64,000 bases of DNA, taken from contig NZ_CADFDK010000004.1 in the NCBI RefSeq assembly GCF_902832885.1, positions 566,659-630,658 of the forward strand, given 5' to 3'. Shown piece after piece: positions 15,995-24,883 of this stretch (within the stretch, counting starts at the first letter, position 1; each line of letters begins with the position of its first letter). The translations under genes were made by a program, and so were the position numbers. The notes beneath the pieces were generated by a model. That model saw only the letters and a program-made list of their open reading frames with translations, did no database searches and was not told the DNA's origin. Origin of the DNA: Burkholderia seminalis DSM 23518. Lineage in GTDB: Bacteria > Pseudomonadota > Gammaproteobacteria > Burkholderiales > Burkholderiaceae.

Positions 15995-16903
15995 ATGCTC
16001 ACCACCACCGGAAAGCTCGCGTACATCGTCACGCTCTTCATCGTTGCCGTCTCGCTCGTCGAGGCGGCCGTGCTCACCTGGCGCCGCAGCCGCCAGCCCG
16101 AACCGTTCGACTGGGACGAGGTGTGGCTGTCGCTTGCCGATCTCGCGGGCCGCAAGCTGCTCGCGCTCGTGCCGCTGTCGCTCGCCACGCCCGTGTTCGA
16201 TCTGGCATGGGCGCACCGGCTCTTCACGATCCCGCTCCACAGCGTCGCGCTCGCGCTGCTCGTGTTCGTCGGCCAGGAATTCTGCTACTACTGGTATCAC
16301 CGCGCGTCGCACCGCGTGCGCTTCTTCTGGTCGACGCATGCGGTGCATCATTCCCCGAACCAGTTGACGCTGTCGTCCGCGTTCCGCCTCGGCTGGACCG
16401 GCAAGATCGCCGGCGCCGCGATGTTCTTCACGCCGCTCGTGTGGCTCGGCGTGCGTCCCGAAGCGGTGCTCGCGATCCTGTCGTTCAACCTGATGTACCA
16501 GTTCTGGCTGCACAACACGTGGATGCCGAAGCTCGGCTGGCTCGAATACGTGTTCAACACGCCGTCCGCGCATCGCGTGCACCATGCGTCGAACCTCGAT
16601 TACCTCGATGCGAACTACGGCGGCGTGCTGATCGTGTTCGACCGGCTGTTCGGCACCTATGTCGCCGAGCGCGACGACGAACCGTGCCGCTACGGCCTCG
16701 TCACGCCGACGCGTTCGCGCAATCCGTTCGTCGTCGAGCTCGAGCACTGGGCGAGCCTGGCACGCGACGTCGCGACGGCCCGCGACGTGTGGACCGCGCT
16801 CCGTTTCGTGGTGCTGCCGCCGGGCTGGCGGCCGGGCAACCAGGGCGAAACGACGGAGGAGCTGCGCCGCCGCAGCCTCGTCGCCGTGCGCACGGATGCG
16901 TGA
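15995..16903 (+). CDS. Sterol desaturase / fatty-acid hydroxylase family protein
   Basis: 302-residue integral-membrane di-iron enzyme. It has the three His clusters of the family: HRASH (after GQEFCYYWY), HAVHH and HRVHH (in TPSAHRVHHASN), plus further helices (TAxAMFFTPLVWLG type, AILSFNLMYQFWLHNTW). Such proteins hydroxylate or desaturate lipids, carotenoids or ether lipids. ATG 15995 follows GAAGGAAAGG by a few bases. It lies downstream of the decamer array and 57 bp before an SDR gene on the same strand, which may act on the product. Substrate unknown. Confidence 0.9.
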   Translation: MLTTTGKLAYIVTLFIVAVSLVEAAVLTWRRSRQPEPFDWDEVWLSLADLAGRKLLALVPLSLATPVFDLAWAHRLFTIPLHSVALALLVFVGQEFCYYWYHRASHRVRFFWSTHAVHHSPNQLTLSSAFRLGWTGKIAGAAMFFTPLVWLGVRPEAVLAILSFNLMYQFWLHNTWMPKLGWLEYVFNTPSAHRVHHASNLDYLDANYGGVLIVFDRLFGTYVAERDDEPCRYGLVTPTRSRNPFVVELEHWASLARDVATARDVWTALRFVVLPPGWRPGNQGETTEELRRRSLVAVRTDA

Positions 16904-16959
16904 ACGGCGCTACGCTGTCGGATCTTCGTCAATCACCCTCGATCCAGGAGAACGCATCG

Positions 16960-17673
16960 ATGGAACACGACCTGAAAGGCAAGGCAGTCGCGATCACCGG
17001 CGGATTCGGCCATCTGGGCGTCGCGACAGCCGCATGGCTCGGCGCGCGCGGCGCACGCGTCGCGCTGATCGGCCGCGGCGCGGCCCCCGGTGCACCGGCG
17101 CTGCCCGGCGTGCCGGCCGATGCATTGCGCATCGGCGGCATCGATCTCGTCGATCCACAGGCGGCCGCGCGGGCACTCGAGTCGGTCAACCGCGAATTCG
17201 GCCGGGTCGACGCGCTGCTGAACATCGCGGGCGCATTCGTGTGGCAGACGATCGCCGACGGCGATGCCGCCACGTGGGACCGCATGTACGAACTGAACGT
17301 GAAGACGGCGCTGAACGCATCGAAAGCCGCGCTGCCGTACCTGCTGGCGAGCCCGGCCGGCCGTGTCGTCAACATCGGCGCGGGCGCGGCCTTCAAGGCG
17401 GGCGCGGGCATGGGTCCGTATGCGGCCGCGAAGGCCGGCGTCGCGCGCCTCACCGAGGCGCTGGCGGCCGAGCTGCTCGACCGCGGCGTGACGGTGAACG
17501 CCCTCCTGCCGAGCATCATCGATACGCCGCCGAACCGCGCGGACATGCCCGACGCGGATTTCACGCGCTGGGTGCGGCCGGAACAGATCGCGGCGACGAT
17601 CGGGTTCCTGCTGTCGGCCGACGCGCAGGCGATCACCGGCGCATCGATTCCGGTGAGCGGCCGCGTGGCGTAA
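16960..17673 (+). CDS. Short-chain dehydrogenase/reductase
   Basis: 237 residues. The cofactor site VAITGGFGHLGVA has TGGFGHLG where classical SDRs have TGxxxGIG. NIAGAF is followed by NIGAGAAFKAG at the catalytic-Ser position, where Ser is replaced by Gly/Ala, while YAAAKAG keeps Tyr and Lys. The C-terminus is ITGASIPVSGRVA. CCAGGAG at 16944-16950 supports ATG 16960. It lies 57 bp after the hydroxylase-like gene, probably in one operon. The altered Ser position may mean weakened or altered catalysis. Confidence 0.87.
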   Translation: MEHDLKGKAVAITGGFGHLGVATAAWLGARGARVALIGRGAAPGAPALPGVPADALRIGGIDLVDPQAAARALESVNREFGRVDALLNIAGAFVWQTIADGDAATWDRMYELNVKTALNASKAALPYLLASPAGRVVNIGAGAAFKAGAGMGPYAAAKAGVARLTEALAAELLDRGVTVNALLPSIIDTPPNRADMPDADFTRWVRPEQIAATIGFLLSADAQAITGASIPVSGRVA

Positions 17674-17752
17674 CGCACCAGCCGGGAAGGGGCTCGCGCG
17701 GCCGGTCGTGCGTACAATGTCGCACCGGATTGCGCGACCCAGACCCGAGACC

Positions 17753-18463
17753 ATGAATCAGCCCAATATCCTGATCGTCGAAGACGAAACGGCGATCGCG
17801 GACACGATCGTCTACGCCCTCGGCACCGACGGCATGCAGACCGTCCACTGCACGCTCGGACAGGCGGCGCTCGACCATCTGCGCGACACGCGCTTCGATC
17901 TCGTGGTGCTCGACGTCGGCCTGCCGGACCTCAGCGGCTTCGAAGTGTGCCGGCGGCTGCGCACGTTTACCGACATTCCGGTGATTTTCCTGACCGCGCG
18001 GCACGACGAGATCGACCGGATCGTCGGGCTCGAGATCGGCGCCGACGATTACGTGATCAAGCCGTTCTCGCCGCGCGAGCTGGCGGCGCGGGTACGTGTG
18101 ATCCTGCGCCGCTTCCATCGGACGGCCGCGCCGGAACCGGCGCCCGGGCCCGCGGCGGCGCCGGCGGAACCGACCGCGCCGGGTTTCACGCTCGACACCG
18201 ACGGCGCGCGCGTATCGTGGCTCGGCCACGCGCTGGACCTCACGCGTTATGAATTCGGCCTGCTGGCGCTGCTGGTCCGGCATCCGGGGCGCATCTACTC
18301 GCGGGAACAGCTGATGGACCTCGTGTGGCACGAGGCATTCGATTCCGCCGATCGCACGGTCGACACGCACATCAAGACACTGCGCGCCAAGCTGCGCGCG
18401 ATCGATCCCGAGCGCGACCCGATCCGCACGCATCGCGGCATGGGTTATTCGCTGCAACCGTAA
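17753..18463 (+). CDS. creB: Response regulator CreB
   Basis: 236 residues. The receiver has EDE near the start (ILIVEDETAIAD), phospho-acceptor Asp in LVVLDVGLPDLSG, switch Thr in IFLTARHD and Lys in YVIKPFS. The winged-helix domain follows a Pro/Ala linker (DLTRYEFGLLALLVRHPGRI, SREQLMDLVW, ending THRGMGYSLQP). ATG 17753 is used in preference to 17708. Assignment to CreB rests on the gene order regulator-kinase-creD and on a cre-tag before creD. CreB responds to envelope/beta-lactam or metabolic cues in enterobacteria and pseudomonads. Confidence 0.88.
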   Translation: MNQPNILIVEDETAIADTIVYALGTDGMQTVHCTLGQAALDHLRDTRFDLVVLDVGLPDLSGFEVCRRLRTFTDIPVIFLTARHDEIDRIVGLEIGADDYVIKPFSPRELAARVRVILRRFHRTAAPEPAPGPAAAPAEPTAPGFTLDTDGARVSWLGHALDLTRYEFGLLALLVRHPGRIYSREQLMDLVWHEAFDSADRTVDTHIKTLRAKLRAIDPERDPIRTHRGMGYSLQP

Positions 18464-18478
18464 CGACCGGCACCGCCC

Positions 18479-19930
18479 ATGCATATCGGCCTGCGCATCT
18501 TCTTCGGTTTTTTCCTGATCGTCGGTCTCGCCGCGCTGATCACGCTGCGCGTGTTCGTGCAGGAGGTGAAGCCCGGCGTGCGCGAGGCGATGGAGGACAC
18601 GCTCGTCGATACCGCGCAGGTACTCGCGGCGCTGGCCGCCGACGACCTGGCGAACGGGCACATCGCCGACGGCGCGTTCGCGCGTCAGCTCGGCAAGCTG
18701 CACGAGCGTCCGGTCAGCGCGAACGTGTGGGGCATCCAGAAGAACGCGATCGGCTACCGCCTCTACGTCACCGACGCGCACGGCATCGTGCGCTACGACT
18801 CGTCCGGCAGCGCGGTCGGCCAGGACTATTCGCGCTGGAACGACGTGTACCGGACGCTGCGCGGCGAATACGGCGCGCGCAGCACGCGCAGCGATCCGAA
18901 CGACGACGGCAGCACCGTGATGCACGTCGCGGCGCCGATCCGGCGCGGGAACGAGATCATCGGCGTGCTGACGATCGCGAAGCCGAACCAGACGGTCGCG
19001 CCGTTCATCGCGCGCAGCCAGCGCAAGATCATGCTGTACGGCGCGTTGCTGATGGGCGGCGCGATCCTGATCGGCGCGGCGTGCACGTGGTGGCTGGTGC
19101 TCGGGCTGCGGCGCCTGCAGCGCTATGCGCGCGCGATCGCGGCCGGCGAGCGCGCGGCGATGCCGCTGCAGGGCGCGAACGAGCTGGCCGAGCTGGGGCG
19201 CGCGGTGGAAAGCATGCATCGGCGGCTGGAGGACCGACAGTACGTCGAAACCTACATCCACACACTCACGCACGAGATGAAAAGCCCGCTGGCCGCGATC
19301 AGCGGCGCGGCCGAACTGCTGCAGGAAGACATGCCGGTCGCGAACCGCCGGCGCTTCACCGAGAACATCCGCCGCCAGGCCGGCCGCCTCGAACAGATGA
19401 TCCGCAAGCTGCTCGCGCTGGCCGAGGTCGAGCAGCAGCAGCGCCTGTCGGTGCGCGAACCGGTTGCGCTGCGGCCGGTGCTCGACCAGCTCGTCGACGA
19501 TATCGAGCCGCGCGCGCGGCAGCGCGGCGTGAGCTTGCGGATCGACGCGAACGAGGCGGCCGATCCGGCGGTCGTCGAAGGCGATCCGTTCCTGCTGCGG
19601 CAGGCGCTCGGCAACCTGCTCGACAATGCACTGGATTTCGCGCCACGGGGCAGCACGATCCGGATCGCGCTCGAACGGCGGGCGGCGGGCAGGGCGCACG
19701 TCGCGGTCGTGCGCGTCGACGACGACGGCCCCGGCGTGCCCGACTACGCGCTGTCGCGCGTGTTCGAGCGCTTCTATTCGCTGCCGCGCCCCGACGGGCA
19801 GGATCGCAGCACGGGCCTCGGGCTGTGTTTCGTCCGCGAGGTCGCGATGCTGCACCGCGGCCAGGTTGCGCTCGCGAACCGCGACGAAGGCGGCGCGTGC
19901 GCGACGCTCACGCTGCCGTCGGCCGGCTGA
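18479..19930 (+). CDS. creC: Sensor kinase CreC
   Basis: 483 residues. An N-terminal membrane helix (IFFGFFLIVGLAALITL) precedes a periplasmic sensor of about 150 residues. A second helix (MLYGALLMGGAILIGAACTW), a HAMP segment and the H-box HTLTHEMKSPLAAISGAAE (His phospho-acceptor) follow. ATP boxes are LGNLLDNALDFA (N), VDDDGPGVP (G1) and DRSTGLGLCFVRE (G2). It starts 15 bp after creB. Together with the following creD this is the conserved creBCD order; creA is not adjacent. Confidence 0.88.
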   Translation: MHIGLRIFFGFFLIVGLAALITLRVFVQEVKPGVREAMEDTLVDTAQVLAALAADDLANGHIADGAFARQLGKLHERPVSANVWGIQKNAIGYRLYVTDAHGIVRYDSSGSAVGQDYSRWNDVYRTLRGEYGARSTRSDPNDDGSTVMHVAAPIRRGNEIIGVLTIAKPNQTVAPFIARSQRKIMLYGALLMGGAILIGAACTWWLVLGLRRLQRYARAIAAGERAAMPLQGANELAELGRAVESMHRRLEDRQYVETYIHTLTHEMKSPLAAISGAAELLQEDMPVANRRRFTENIRRQAGRLEQMIRKLLALAEVEQQQRLSVREPVALRPVLDQLVDDIEPRARQRGVSLRIDANEAADPAVVEGDPFLLRQALGNLLDNALDFAPRGSTIRIALERRAAGRAHVAVVRVDDDGPGVPDYALSRVFERFYSLPRPDGQDRSTGLGLCFVREVAMLHRGQVALANRDEGGACATLTLPSAG

Positions 19931-19936
19931 GTGCAC

Positions 19937-19985
19937 TTCACGTTCGCCACACATTCGCTTCACACCGGCTTCAATCGCCCTTCAC
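19937..19985 (+). promoter_or_regulatory. cre-tag: CreB operator and creD promoter region
   Basis: TTCAC (19959)-6-TTCAA (19970)-6-TTCAC (19981) is a direct repeat with 11-bp period, the described cre/blr-tag layout (TTCAC-N6-TTCAC). Another TTCAC stands at 19937, exactly 22 bp upstream, and TTCGC pairs fill part of the gap. The site lies between creC and creD, about 50 bp before the creD ATG. Confidence 0.75.
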
Positions 19986-20033
19986 CGGGGCCGCTCATGC
20001 TGACCGCATCTTCCACTACGGTGTCGGTCGGCA

Positions 20034-21419
20034 ATGAATCGAGTCCTGTTGTTCAAATCCATGATCACCGCGTTGCTCGCGCTGGCGATCCTGATCCCGC
20101 TGCAGATGGTCCAGAGCATCGTGCGGGAACGCGCCGAGTATCGCGAGAGCGCCTTGCAGAGCATCTGGGCGAGCTATGCGGGCCCGCAGACGGTGACGGG
20201 GCCGGTGCTCGTCGTGCGTTACACGGAAGTCACGCGCGTACGCGACAGCGCGCCGCCCCGCGGCGCGCCGAAGACGAGCCTCCGAAGCGAGACGAAACGC
20301 ATGCTCGTGTTTCCGAAGACGCTGAACGTCGACGGTGCGCTCGACATCAAGGTCCGTTATCGCGGCATCCACAAGGCGCTCGTGTACGACCTGGCGAGCC
20401 GGATGACGGGCACGCTCGCGCTGCCGGACCTGAAGAAGCTGCCGCAGGCGGACGGCCACGTGAGCTTCGCGATCGACGACGCGTATGTCGCGCTCGGCAT
20501 CGGGGACATTCGCGGGCTGAAGGCGCAGCCCGACCTGCGCATCGGCGGCGAGCGACTCGAGATCGAGCAGGGCACGCGGCTGGAGAGCCTGCACCAGGGC
20601 GTGCATGCGAACGTCGATCTCGCGGCGCTCGCGAAAGCGGGCGCGGTCGTGCCGTTCAGCATCGACCTGCCGCTGGTCGGCGCGGAATCGGTCGCGTTCG
20701 CGCCGGTGGCCGACCAGAACGATTTCTCGCTGAAGTCGAAGTGGCCGCATCCGAGCTTCGGCGGCGCATTCCTGCCGGGCGAGCGCACGATCGATGCAAA
20801 CGGCTTCACCAGCAACTGGCACGTGACGTCGTTCAACACGAAGGCGCGCGAGCAGGTCGCGTCGGGCAACGGCAACGGCGAGGGCGCGATCGAGATGGCG
20901 TCGGTGTCGGTGATCGAGCCCGTGAACGTCTATCTGCAGGCCGAGCGCGCGACGAAGTACGGTGCGCTGTTCGTGTTGCTCACGTTCGCGAGCTTCTTCA
21001 TGTACGAGCTCGTGAAGCGGTTGCGCATTCACCCGATCCAGTACACGCTGGTCGGCTTGTCGCTCGCGCTGTTCTTCCTGCTGCTGTTGAGCCTGTCCGA
21101 GCACATCGCGTTCGGCTATGCGTATCTCGCGGCGAGCAGCGCATGCATCGGGCTGCTCGGCTTCTACCTGTCGTTCGTGCTGCACAGCGTGAAACGCGGC
21201 GCGACGTTCGCGGTGCTGCTCGCGATGCTGTACGCGGCGCTCTACGGGCTGCTGTTGTCGGAAGACAATGCGCTGATGCTCGGTTCGCTGCTGCTGTTCG
21301 CGATCCTCGCCGGCATCATGACGCTCACGCGCCGCGTCGACTGGTATTCGCTCGGTGCCGCGTGGCAGCCGCTGGCCGACAAGCCGGGGGCCGCGAAGAC
21401 CGGCGGGTCGGCGAAATAA
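20034..21419 (+). CDS. creD: Inner-membrane protein CreD
   Basis: 461 residues. One N-terminal helix (MITALLALAILIPLQMVQSIV) precedes a periplasmic domain of about 270 residues (VTGPVLVVRYTE, FPKTLNVDGALDIKVRYRGI). At least five C-terminal helices follow (ALFVLLTFASFFMYELVKRL, VGLSLALFFLLLLSLSEHIA, YLAASSACIGLLGFYLSFVL, then MLYAALYGLLL and ALMLGSLLLFAILAGIM). FASFFMYELVKRLRIHPIQY and SEHIAFGYAYL are typical CreD text. CreD is the main output of CreBC and affects envelope integrity and beta-lactam tolerance. The upstream cre-tag supports CreB control. Confidence 0.92.
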   Translation: MNRVLLFKSMITALLALAILIPLQMVQSIVRERAEYRESALQSIWASYAGPQTVTGPVLVVRYTEVTRVRDSAPPRGAPKTSLRSETKRMLVFPKTLNVDGALDIKVRYRGIHKALVYDLASRMTGTLALPDLKKLPQADGHVSFAIDDAYVALGIGDIRGLKAQPDLRIGGERLEIEQGTRLESLHQGVHANVDLAALAKAGAVVPFSIDLPLVGAESVAFAPVADQNDFSLKSKWPHPSFGGAFLPGERTIDANGFTSNWHVTSFNTKAREQVASGNGNGEGAIEMASVSVIEPVNVYLQAERATKYGALFVLLTFASFFMYELVKRLRIHPIQYTLVGLSLALFFLLLLSLSEHIAFGYAYLAASSACIGLLGFYLSFVLHSVKRGATFAVLLAMLYAALYGLLLSEDNALMLGSLLLFAILAGIMTLTRRVDWYSLGAAWQPLADKPGAAKTGGSAK

Positions 21420-21440
21420 GCGGGCGGGTGGCGAGCAGGC

Positions 21441-21472
21441 GCGCGCCGGGCGGGAATGCCGCGCCGGCGCGC
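21441..21472. terminator. GC-rich hairpin between convergent creD and RidA genes
   Basis: GCGCGCCGGGCGG pairs with CCGCGCCGGCGCGC across a GAATG loop with one bulge. There is no U-tract on either side, so it is only a possible bidirectional terminator. Confidence 0.35.
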
Positions 21473-21495
21473 GATCCCACGCGGGCCGATGCCCG

Positions 21496-21918
21496 TCACA
21501 CGGCCGTCTCCGGGCGACGAAACCGCGCCGCCGGAATCTCGGCGATGGCCGCGATCTCGATCAGCAGGTCGGGATGGTAGAGACGCTCGACCTGGACGGT
21601 CGTCGTCACCGGATAAGGTGCGGCGAAGTACGTGTTGCGGATGTCGCCGGCCTGCATGAATGCCTCGATGTCGGTGGCGTAATGGACGAGCGAGATCACG
21701 TCGCGCATCTGCCCGCCCAGCGCCGCCAGCACATCGCGGACGTTGTCGAGTGTCCGGCGAATCTGGGCGCGCATGTCGCCGGCACCGACTACCTGCCCGT
21801 CGCGGTCGAGCGCGACTTGCCCTTTCAGATGCACGATCCGGCCGTCACCCTGGATCACGGCCATCGAGAACGCGCCGAACGGCGCCCAGACTTCCGGTGG
21901 ATTCACGGCTTCGGCCAT
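21496..21918 (-). CDS. RidA family protein
   Basis: 140 residues. RidA proteins hydrolyse reactive enamine/imine intermediates. The chain shows GAFSMAVIQGDGRIVHLKGQ, QIRRTLDNVRDVLAALGGQM and VERLYHPDLLIEIAAIAEIP, the usual strand-helix-strand order. The RidA catalytic Arg that normally precedes the last motif (NPxxxR) is not clearly present, so it belongs to a divergent subgroup. ATG 21918 gives a family-length protein. It stands alone, converging on creD. Confidence 0.8.
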   Translation of the reverse strand: MAEAVNPPEVWAPFGAFSMAVIQGDGRIVHLKGQVALDRDGQVVGAGDMRAQIRRTLDNVRDVLAALGGQMRDVISLVHYATDIEAFMQAGDIRNTYFAAPYPVTTTVQVERLYHPDLLIEIAAIAEIPAARFRRPETAV

Positions 21919-22079
21919 CGCGCGGCTCCTGTTGGGGGAAATGGGGCGAACGCAGCGGAGTGCCGCGGTCGGCAGTCGCGCCGTGACGGATGCGTTGATC
22001 GTCGATCCGCCAGGCTTGCCGAAAGCGGCGGCGGCCCGGATCGCCCTATACTGACCGTTCCACATCACCGGAACACGCC

Positions 22080-22277
22080 GTGCCGAATCAAGCTTCAGAG
22101 GATCCGTCCGTCGACGATCCCCGTCCGACCCCGCCCATCCAGCCCGAACTGGAAGACTGTTGCAACAGCGGCTGCTCGCCGTGCGTCTTCGACCTGTATG
22201 ACGAGGCGCTTGCGCAGTATCGCATCGACCTGGCCGAATGGGAGGCGCGGCAAGCGCAGCGCAAGCAACCGCATTGA
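22080..22277 (+). CDS. Oxidoreductase-like-domain small protein
   Basis: 65 residues from GTG 22080. The core PELEDCCNSGCSPCVFDLYD, with four Cys, followed by EALAQYRIDLAEWEAR is the short 'oxidoreductase-like' N-terminal domain found alone in proteobacteria and in mitochondrial proteins. The Cys cluster may bind metal. Function unknown. It is flanked by the divergent RidA gene and a convergent transporter. Confidence 0.8.
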   Translation: MPNQASEDPSVDDPRPTPPIQPELEDCCNSGCSPCVFDLYDEALAQYRIDLAEWEARQAQRKQPH

Positions 22278-22345
22278 ACCGGGGGCGCCGGGGGGGGGCT
22301 GCTCCCGGCCCGGTCGGCCTGCGGGCGAGTCCGTCTCGCTCCCGT

Positions 22346-23806
22346 TCACGCGCCGGCATGCAGCCGGCGATGCAGCGGCCCGAGCGCCGTCGACAAGGCG
22401 ATGCACGCCAGCAACACGACCGTCAGCGTGAACATCGACGTCCTGAATCCCTGCACGTAATCGACCGCGGCCGGATGGCTGCCGAGCCGGGCGAAGAACA
22501 CGCCGCCGATCGTCGCGGCACCAACGGCCGCGCCGATCTGCAGCATCGCGCTGACCATCCCGGACGCGACGCCCGCGCGGGCCGCGTCGACTTCCGCGAG
22601 CACGATCCGTACGACCGACGGCAACACGAGCCCTTGTCCGATCCCGATCGCCGCGATGCCGGCATAGAAGCCGGGCCCCGGCGCGCCTTCGCTCGCGAGC
22701 GCGGCAGCGGTCGTGACGCCGGCCGCGAGCATCACGAAGCCGAGCGTGAGGACGCGATGGCCGCCGAACCGGCCGACGAGGCGCGGCATCAGCAGCGGAC
22801 TGGCGAGGAAGCCGAGCCCGAGCGGCAGGATCGCGAACCCGGACGCGAGCGGCGACCAGTTCAGGCAGCCCTGCAGATAGATCCCGTAACTCAGGAAAAA
22901 CGCGCTCAGCATGTAGAACAGGAACGCGAGCAGGAGCCCGAGCGCGACGACCGGGTTGCGGAACAGGCGCACGTCGAGCAGCGGATCGCGGCCGCCGGCG
23001 AGCCGGCGCGATTCGACGGCCAGCAGCGCGCCGAGCATCGGCAGCGCGCCGACGAGGCACGCGACCATCCACAGCGGCCAGCCGGCCTCGCGGCCGTGCG
23101 TGAGCGGGTACACGAGCATCAGCAGGAACAGCGACATCAGCACCGTGCCGGGCACGTCGATGCGCTGGCCGCGCGGCGGCCGGTTCTCCGGAATGAAGCG
23201 CCAGCTGCCGATCAGCGCAAGGATGCCGATCGGCAGATTGACGAGGAAGATCGCGCGCCAGCCGAGCCCGAACGGATGCAGGCTGATCAACGCGCCGCCG
23301 CCGAGCTGGCCGATCACGGCCGCGAGGCCGAACGCGAACCCGTAGAAGCCCATCACGCGCACCTGTTCCTGCGGGCTGAACACGCTGCGGATCGTCGCGA
23401 GCACCTGCGGCGCGAGGATCGCGGCGAACAGGCCCTGCAGCACGCGGCCGCCGACGAGCACGGTGCCGTTGCCGGCGAGCCCGCACAGCGTCGACGCGAG
23501 CACGAAGCCGGCCATGCCGGTCATGAACATGCGCTTGCGGCCGTACAGGTCGCCGAGGCGGCCGCCCGTGATCTGGACGACCGCGCTCGCGCATGCATAC
23601 GCGGACACGACGAGCTGCAGTTCGGCGGGGCGCGCGCCGATGCCGTCGCGGATGGCCGGTAACGCAAGATTCACGATGAAGTAGTCAAGCGGCGGCAGAA
23701 TGGCGCCGACCAGCAGGACCACGAGCGCCCAGCCGTGATGGCTGCGCGGCGTCGCCGCGGCGGCCGCGCCGGCCGGCGCGCAAGGAGCAAGGGTGGGGTT
23801 CGTCAT
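22346..23806 (-). CDS. DHA2-type MFS drug transporter
   Basis: 486 residues with about 14 hydrophobic helices. Motif LDYFIVNLALPAIRDGIG near helix 1 is the DHA2 signature. GGRLGDLYGRKRMFMTG is the loop 2-3 motif A, and FSPQEQVRVMGFYGFAFGLA fits helix 5. ATG 23806 is used; a TTG at 23821 adds five residues. Such proteins export drugs or dyes with proton uptake. A LysR gene is divergent 144 bp away and probably controls it through the inverted repeat at 23918-23940. Confidence 0.9.
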   Translation of the reverse strand: MTNPTLAPCAPAGAAAAATPRSHHGWALVVLLVGAILPPLDYFIVNLALPAIRDGIGARPAELQLVVSAYACASAVVQITGGRLGDLYGRKRMFMTGMAGFVLASTLCGLAGNGTVLVGGRVLQGLFAAILAPQVLATIRSVFSPQEQVRVMGFYGFAFGLAAVIGQLGGGALISLHPFGLGWRAIFLVNLPIGILALIGSWRFIPENRPPRGQRIDVPGTVLMSLFLLMLVYPLTHGREAGWPLWMVACLVGALPMLGALLAVESRRLAGGRDPLLDVRLFRNPVVALGLLLAFLFYMLSAFFLSYGIYLQGCLNWSPLASGFAILPLGLGFLASPLLMPRLVGRFGGHRVLTLGFVMLAAGVTTAAALASEGAPGPGFYAGIAAIGIGQGLVLPSVVRIVLAEVDAARAGVASGMVSAMLQIGAAVGAATIGGVFFARLGSHPAAVDYVQGFRTSMFTLTVVLLACIALSTALGPLHRRLHAGA

Positions 23807-23917
23807 GGCAGCAGGGTCCAAAAAATGAGGGCCGTATGTGCAGGCGACGCACGCCGGCCGTTGACCCCGTATTCTGGCGATCGCCTATGGTTCGGAAAAG
23901 CGGGAAAGAGTGGTAGC

Positions 23918-23940
23918 ATCCATCGGGTTATTCGATGGAT
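23918..23940. promoter_or_regulatory. Inverted repeat, probable LysR operator
   Basis: ATCCATCG-7-CGATGGAT has perfect 8-base arms and lies 10 bp before the LysR ATG in the region shared with the divergent transporter. The position suits autoregulation plus control of the transporter. Confidence 0.5.
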
Positions 23941-23950
23941 GGAGAGGGCG

Positions 23951-24823
23951 ATGCGCGGTTTCGACCTGGATCAGTTGCGCACTTTCGCGGCGGTCGCGGA
24001 CGCCGGCAGCCTGTCGGCCGCCGCGCCGCTGCTGCACCTGTCGCAGTCGACGGTCAGCGAGCAGGTGCGCAAGCTCGAATCGCGCGCCGGCGTGCCGTTG
24101 TTCGTGCGCAGCAAGCGCGGCGTCGAGCCGACGCCGGCCGGCACGCGGCTGCTGCAGCACGCCCGGCGGATCGTCGCGTTGAACGAGGCCGCGTTCGACG
24201 AGCTGCGCGGGCAGGCGATCAAGGGCGAGCTGCGCGTCGCGATCACCGACTACTACCGTACGAATGAAGTGGCGGGGATGCTGGCACGGCTGCGCGAGTG
24301 CTATCCGCAGTTGAGCCTGCACGTGAGCGCGATGAAGAGCGTGGACATCGAGGCCGCGCACGCGCGCGGGCAGATCGATCTCGGCGTCGTGATGAACCTG
24401 TCGAGCGGGCCGTTCCGGCCGGCGTCGGCCGATGCGCGCTGGGTGTTGCGGCGCGAGCCGCTGTCGTGGGTCGCGTCGCCCGCGCTCGCCGAGCAGTTGC
24501 CCGAGCCCCTGCCGCTCGTGCTGCTGCCGGACGACTGCATGATGCATCAGGTCGCCGTGCGCTCGCTCGACGAGCAGCACACGCCGTACGTGCTGGTGCA
24601 CAGCGCATCGGGGGTCGCGGGGCTGCAGTCGATGCTCGCGGCCGGGCTCGGGGTCGGCTGCCTGTGCGCGTCGGCGATCGGCGACGGCCTGATGCGGCTC
24701 GGCACGAAATTCCGCTTGCCGCCGCTGCCCGACGCGGTGTTTTCGCTGACGCCGCCGATGCCGGGCGAACGCGAGACCGTCACCCAGGCGCGCGAAGTGC
24801 TGTCGCGCCAGCTGCTGATGTAA
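23951..24823 (+). CDS. LysR-family regulator
   Basis: 290 residues. The N-terminal helix-turn-helix FDLDQLRTFAAVADAGSL...LHLSQSTVSEQVRKLE is followed by the LysR effector-binding fold (GELRVAITDYYRT, QIDLGVVMNL, GLGVGCLCASAIG). GGAGAGGG precedes ATG 23951. Divergent from the DHA2 transporter, the likely target. Effector unknown. Confidence 0.92.
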   Translation: MRGFDLDQLRTFAAVADAGSLSAAAPLLHLSQSTVSEQVRKLESRAGVPLFVRSKRGVEPTPAGTRLLQHARRIVALNEAAFDELRGQAIKGELRVAITDYYRTNEVAGMLARLRECYPQLSLHVSAMKSVDIEAAHARGQIDLGVVMNLSSGPFRPASADARWVLRREPLSWVASPALAEQLPEPLPLVLLPDDCMMHQVAVRSLDEQHTPYVLVHSASGVAGLQSMLAAGLGVGCLCASAIGDGLMRLGTKFRLPPLPDAVFSLTPPMPGERETVTQAREVLSRQLLM

Positions 24824-24883
24824 AACCTTGCCGCGCGACACGCGGCGGTGCGTATCCGGGAGGCGCGCCAGGGGACGACAGGC

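Noticed and set aside
17633-19963. A 776-codon antisense frame over creB and creC
   Set aside because: No recognisable domain; both underlying genes have complete catalytic motifs.
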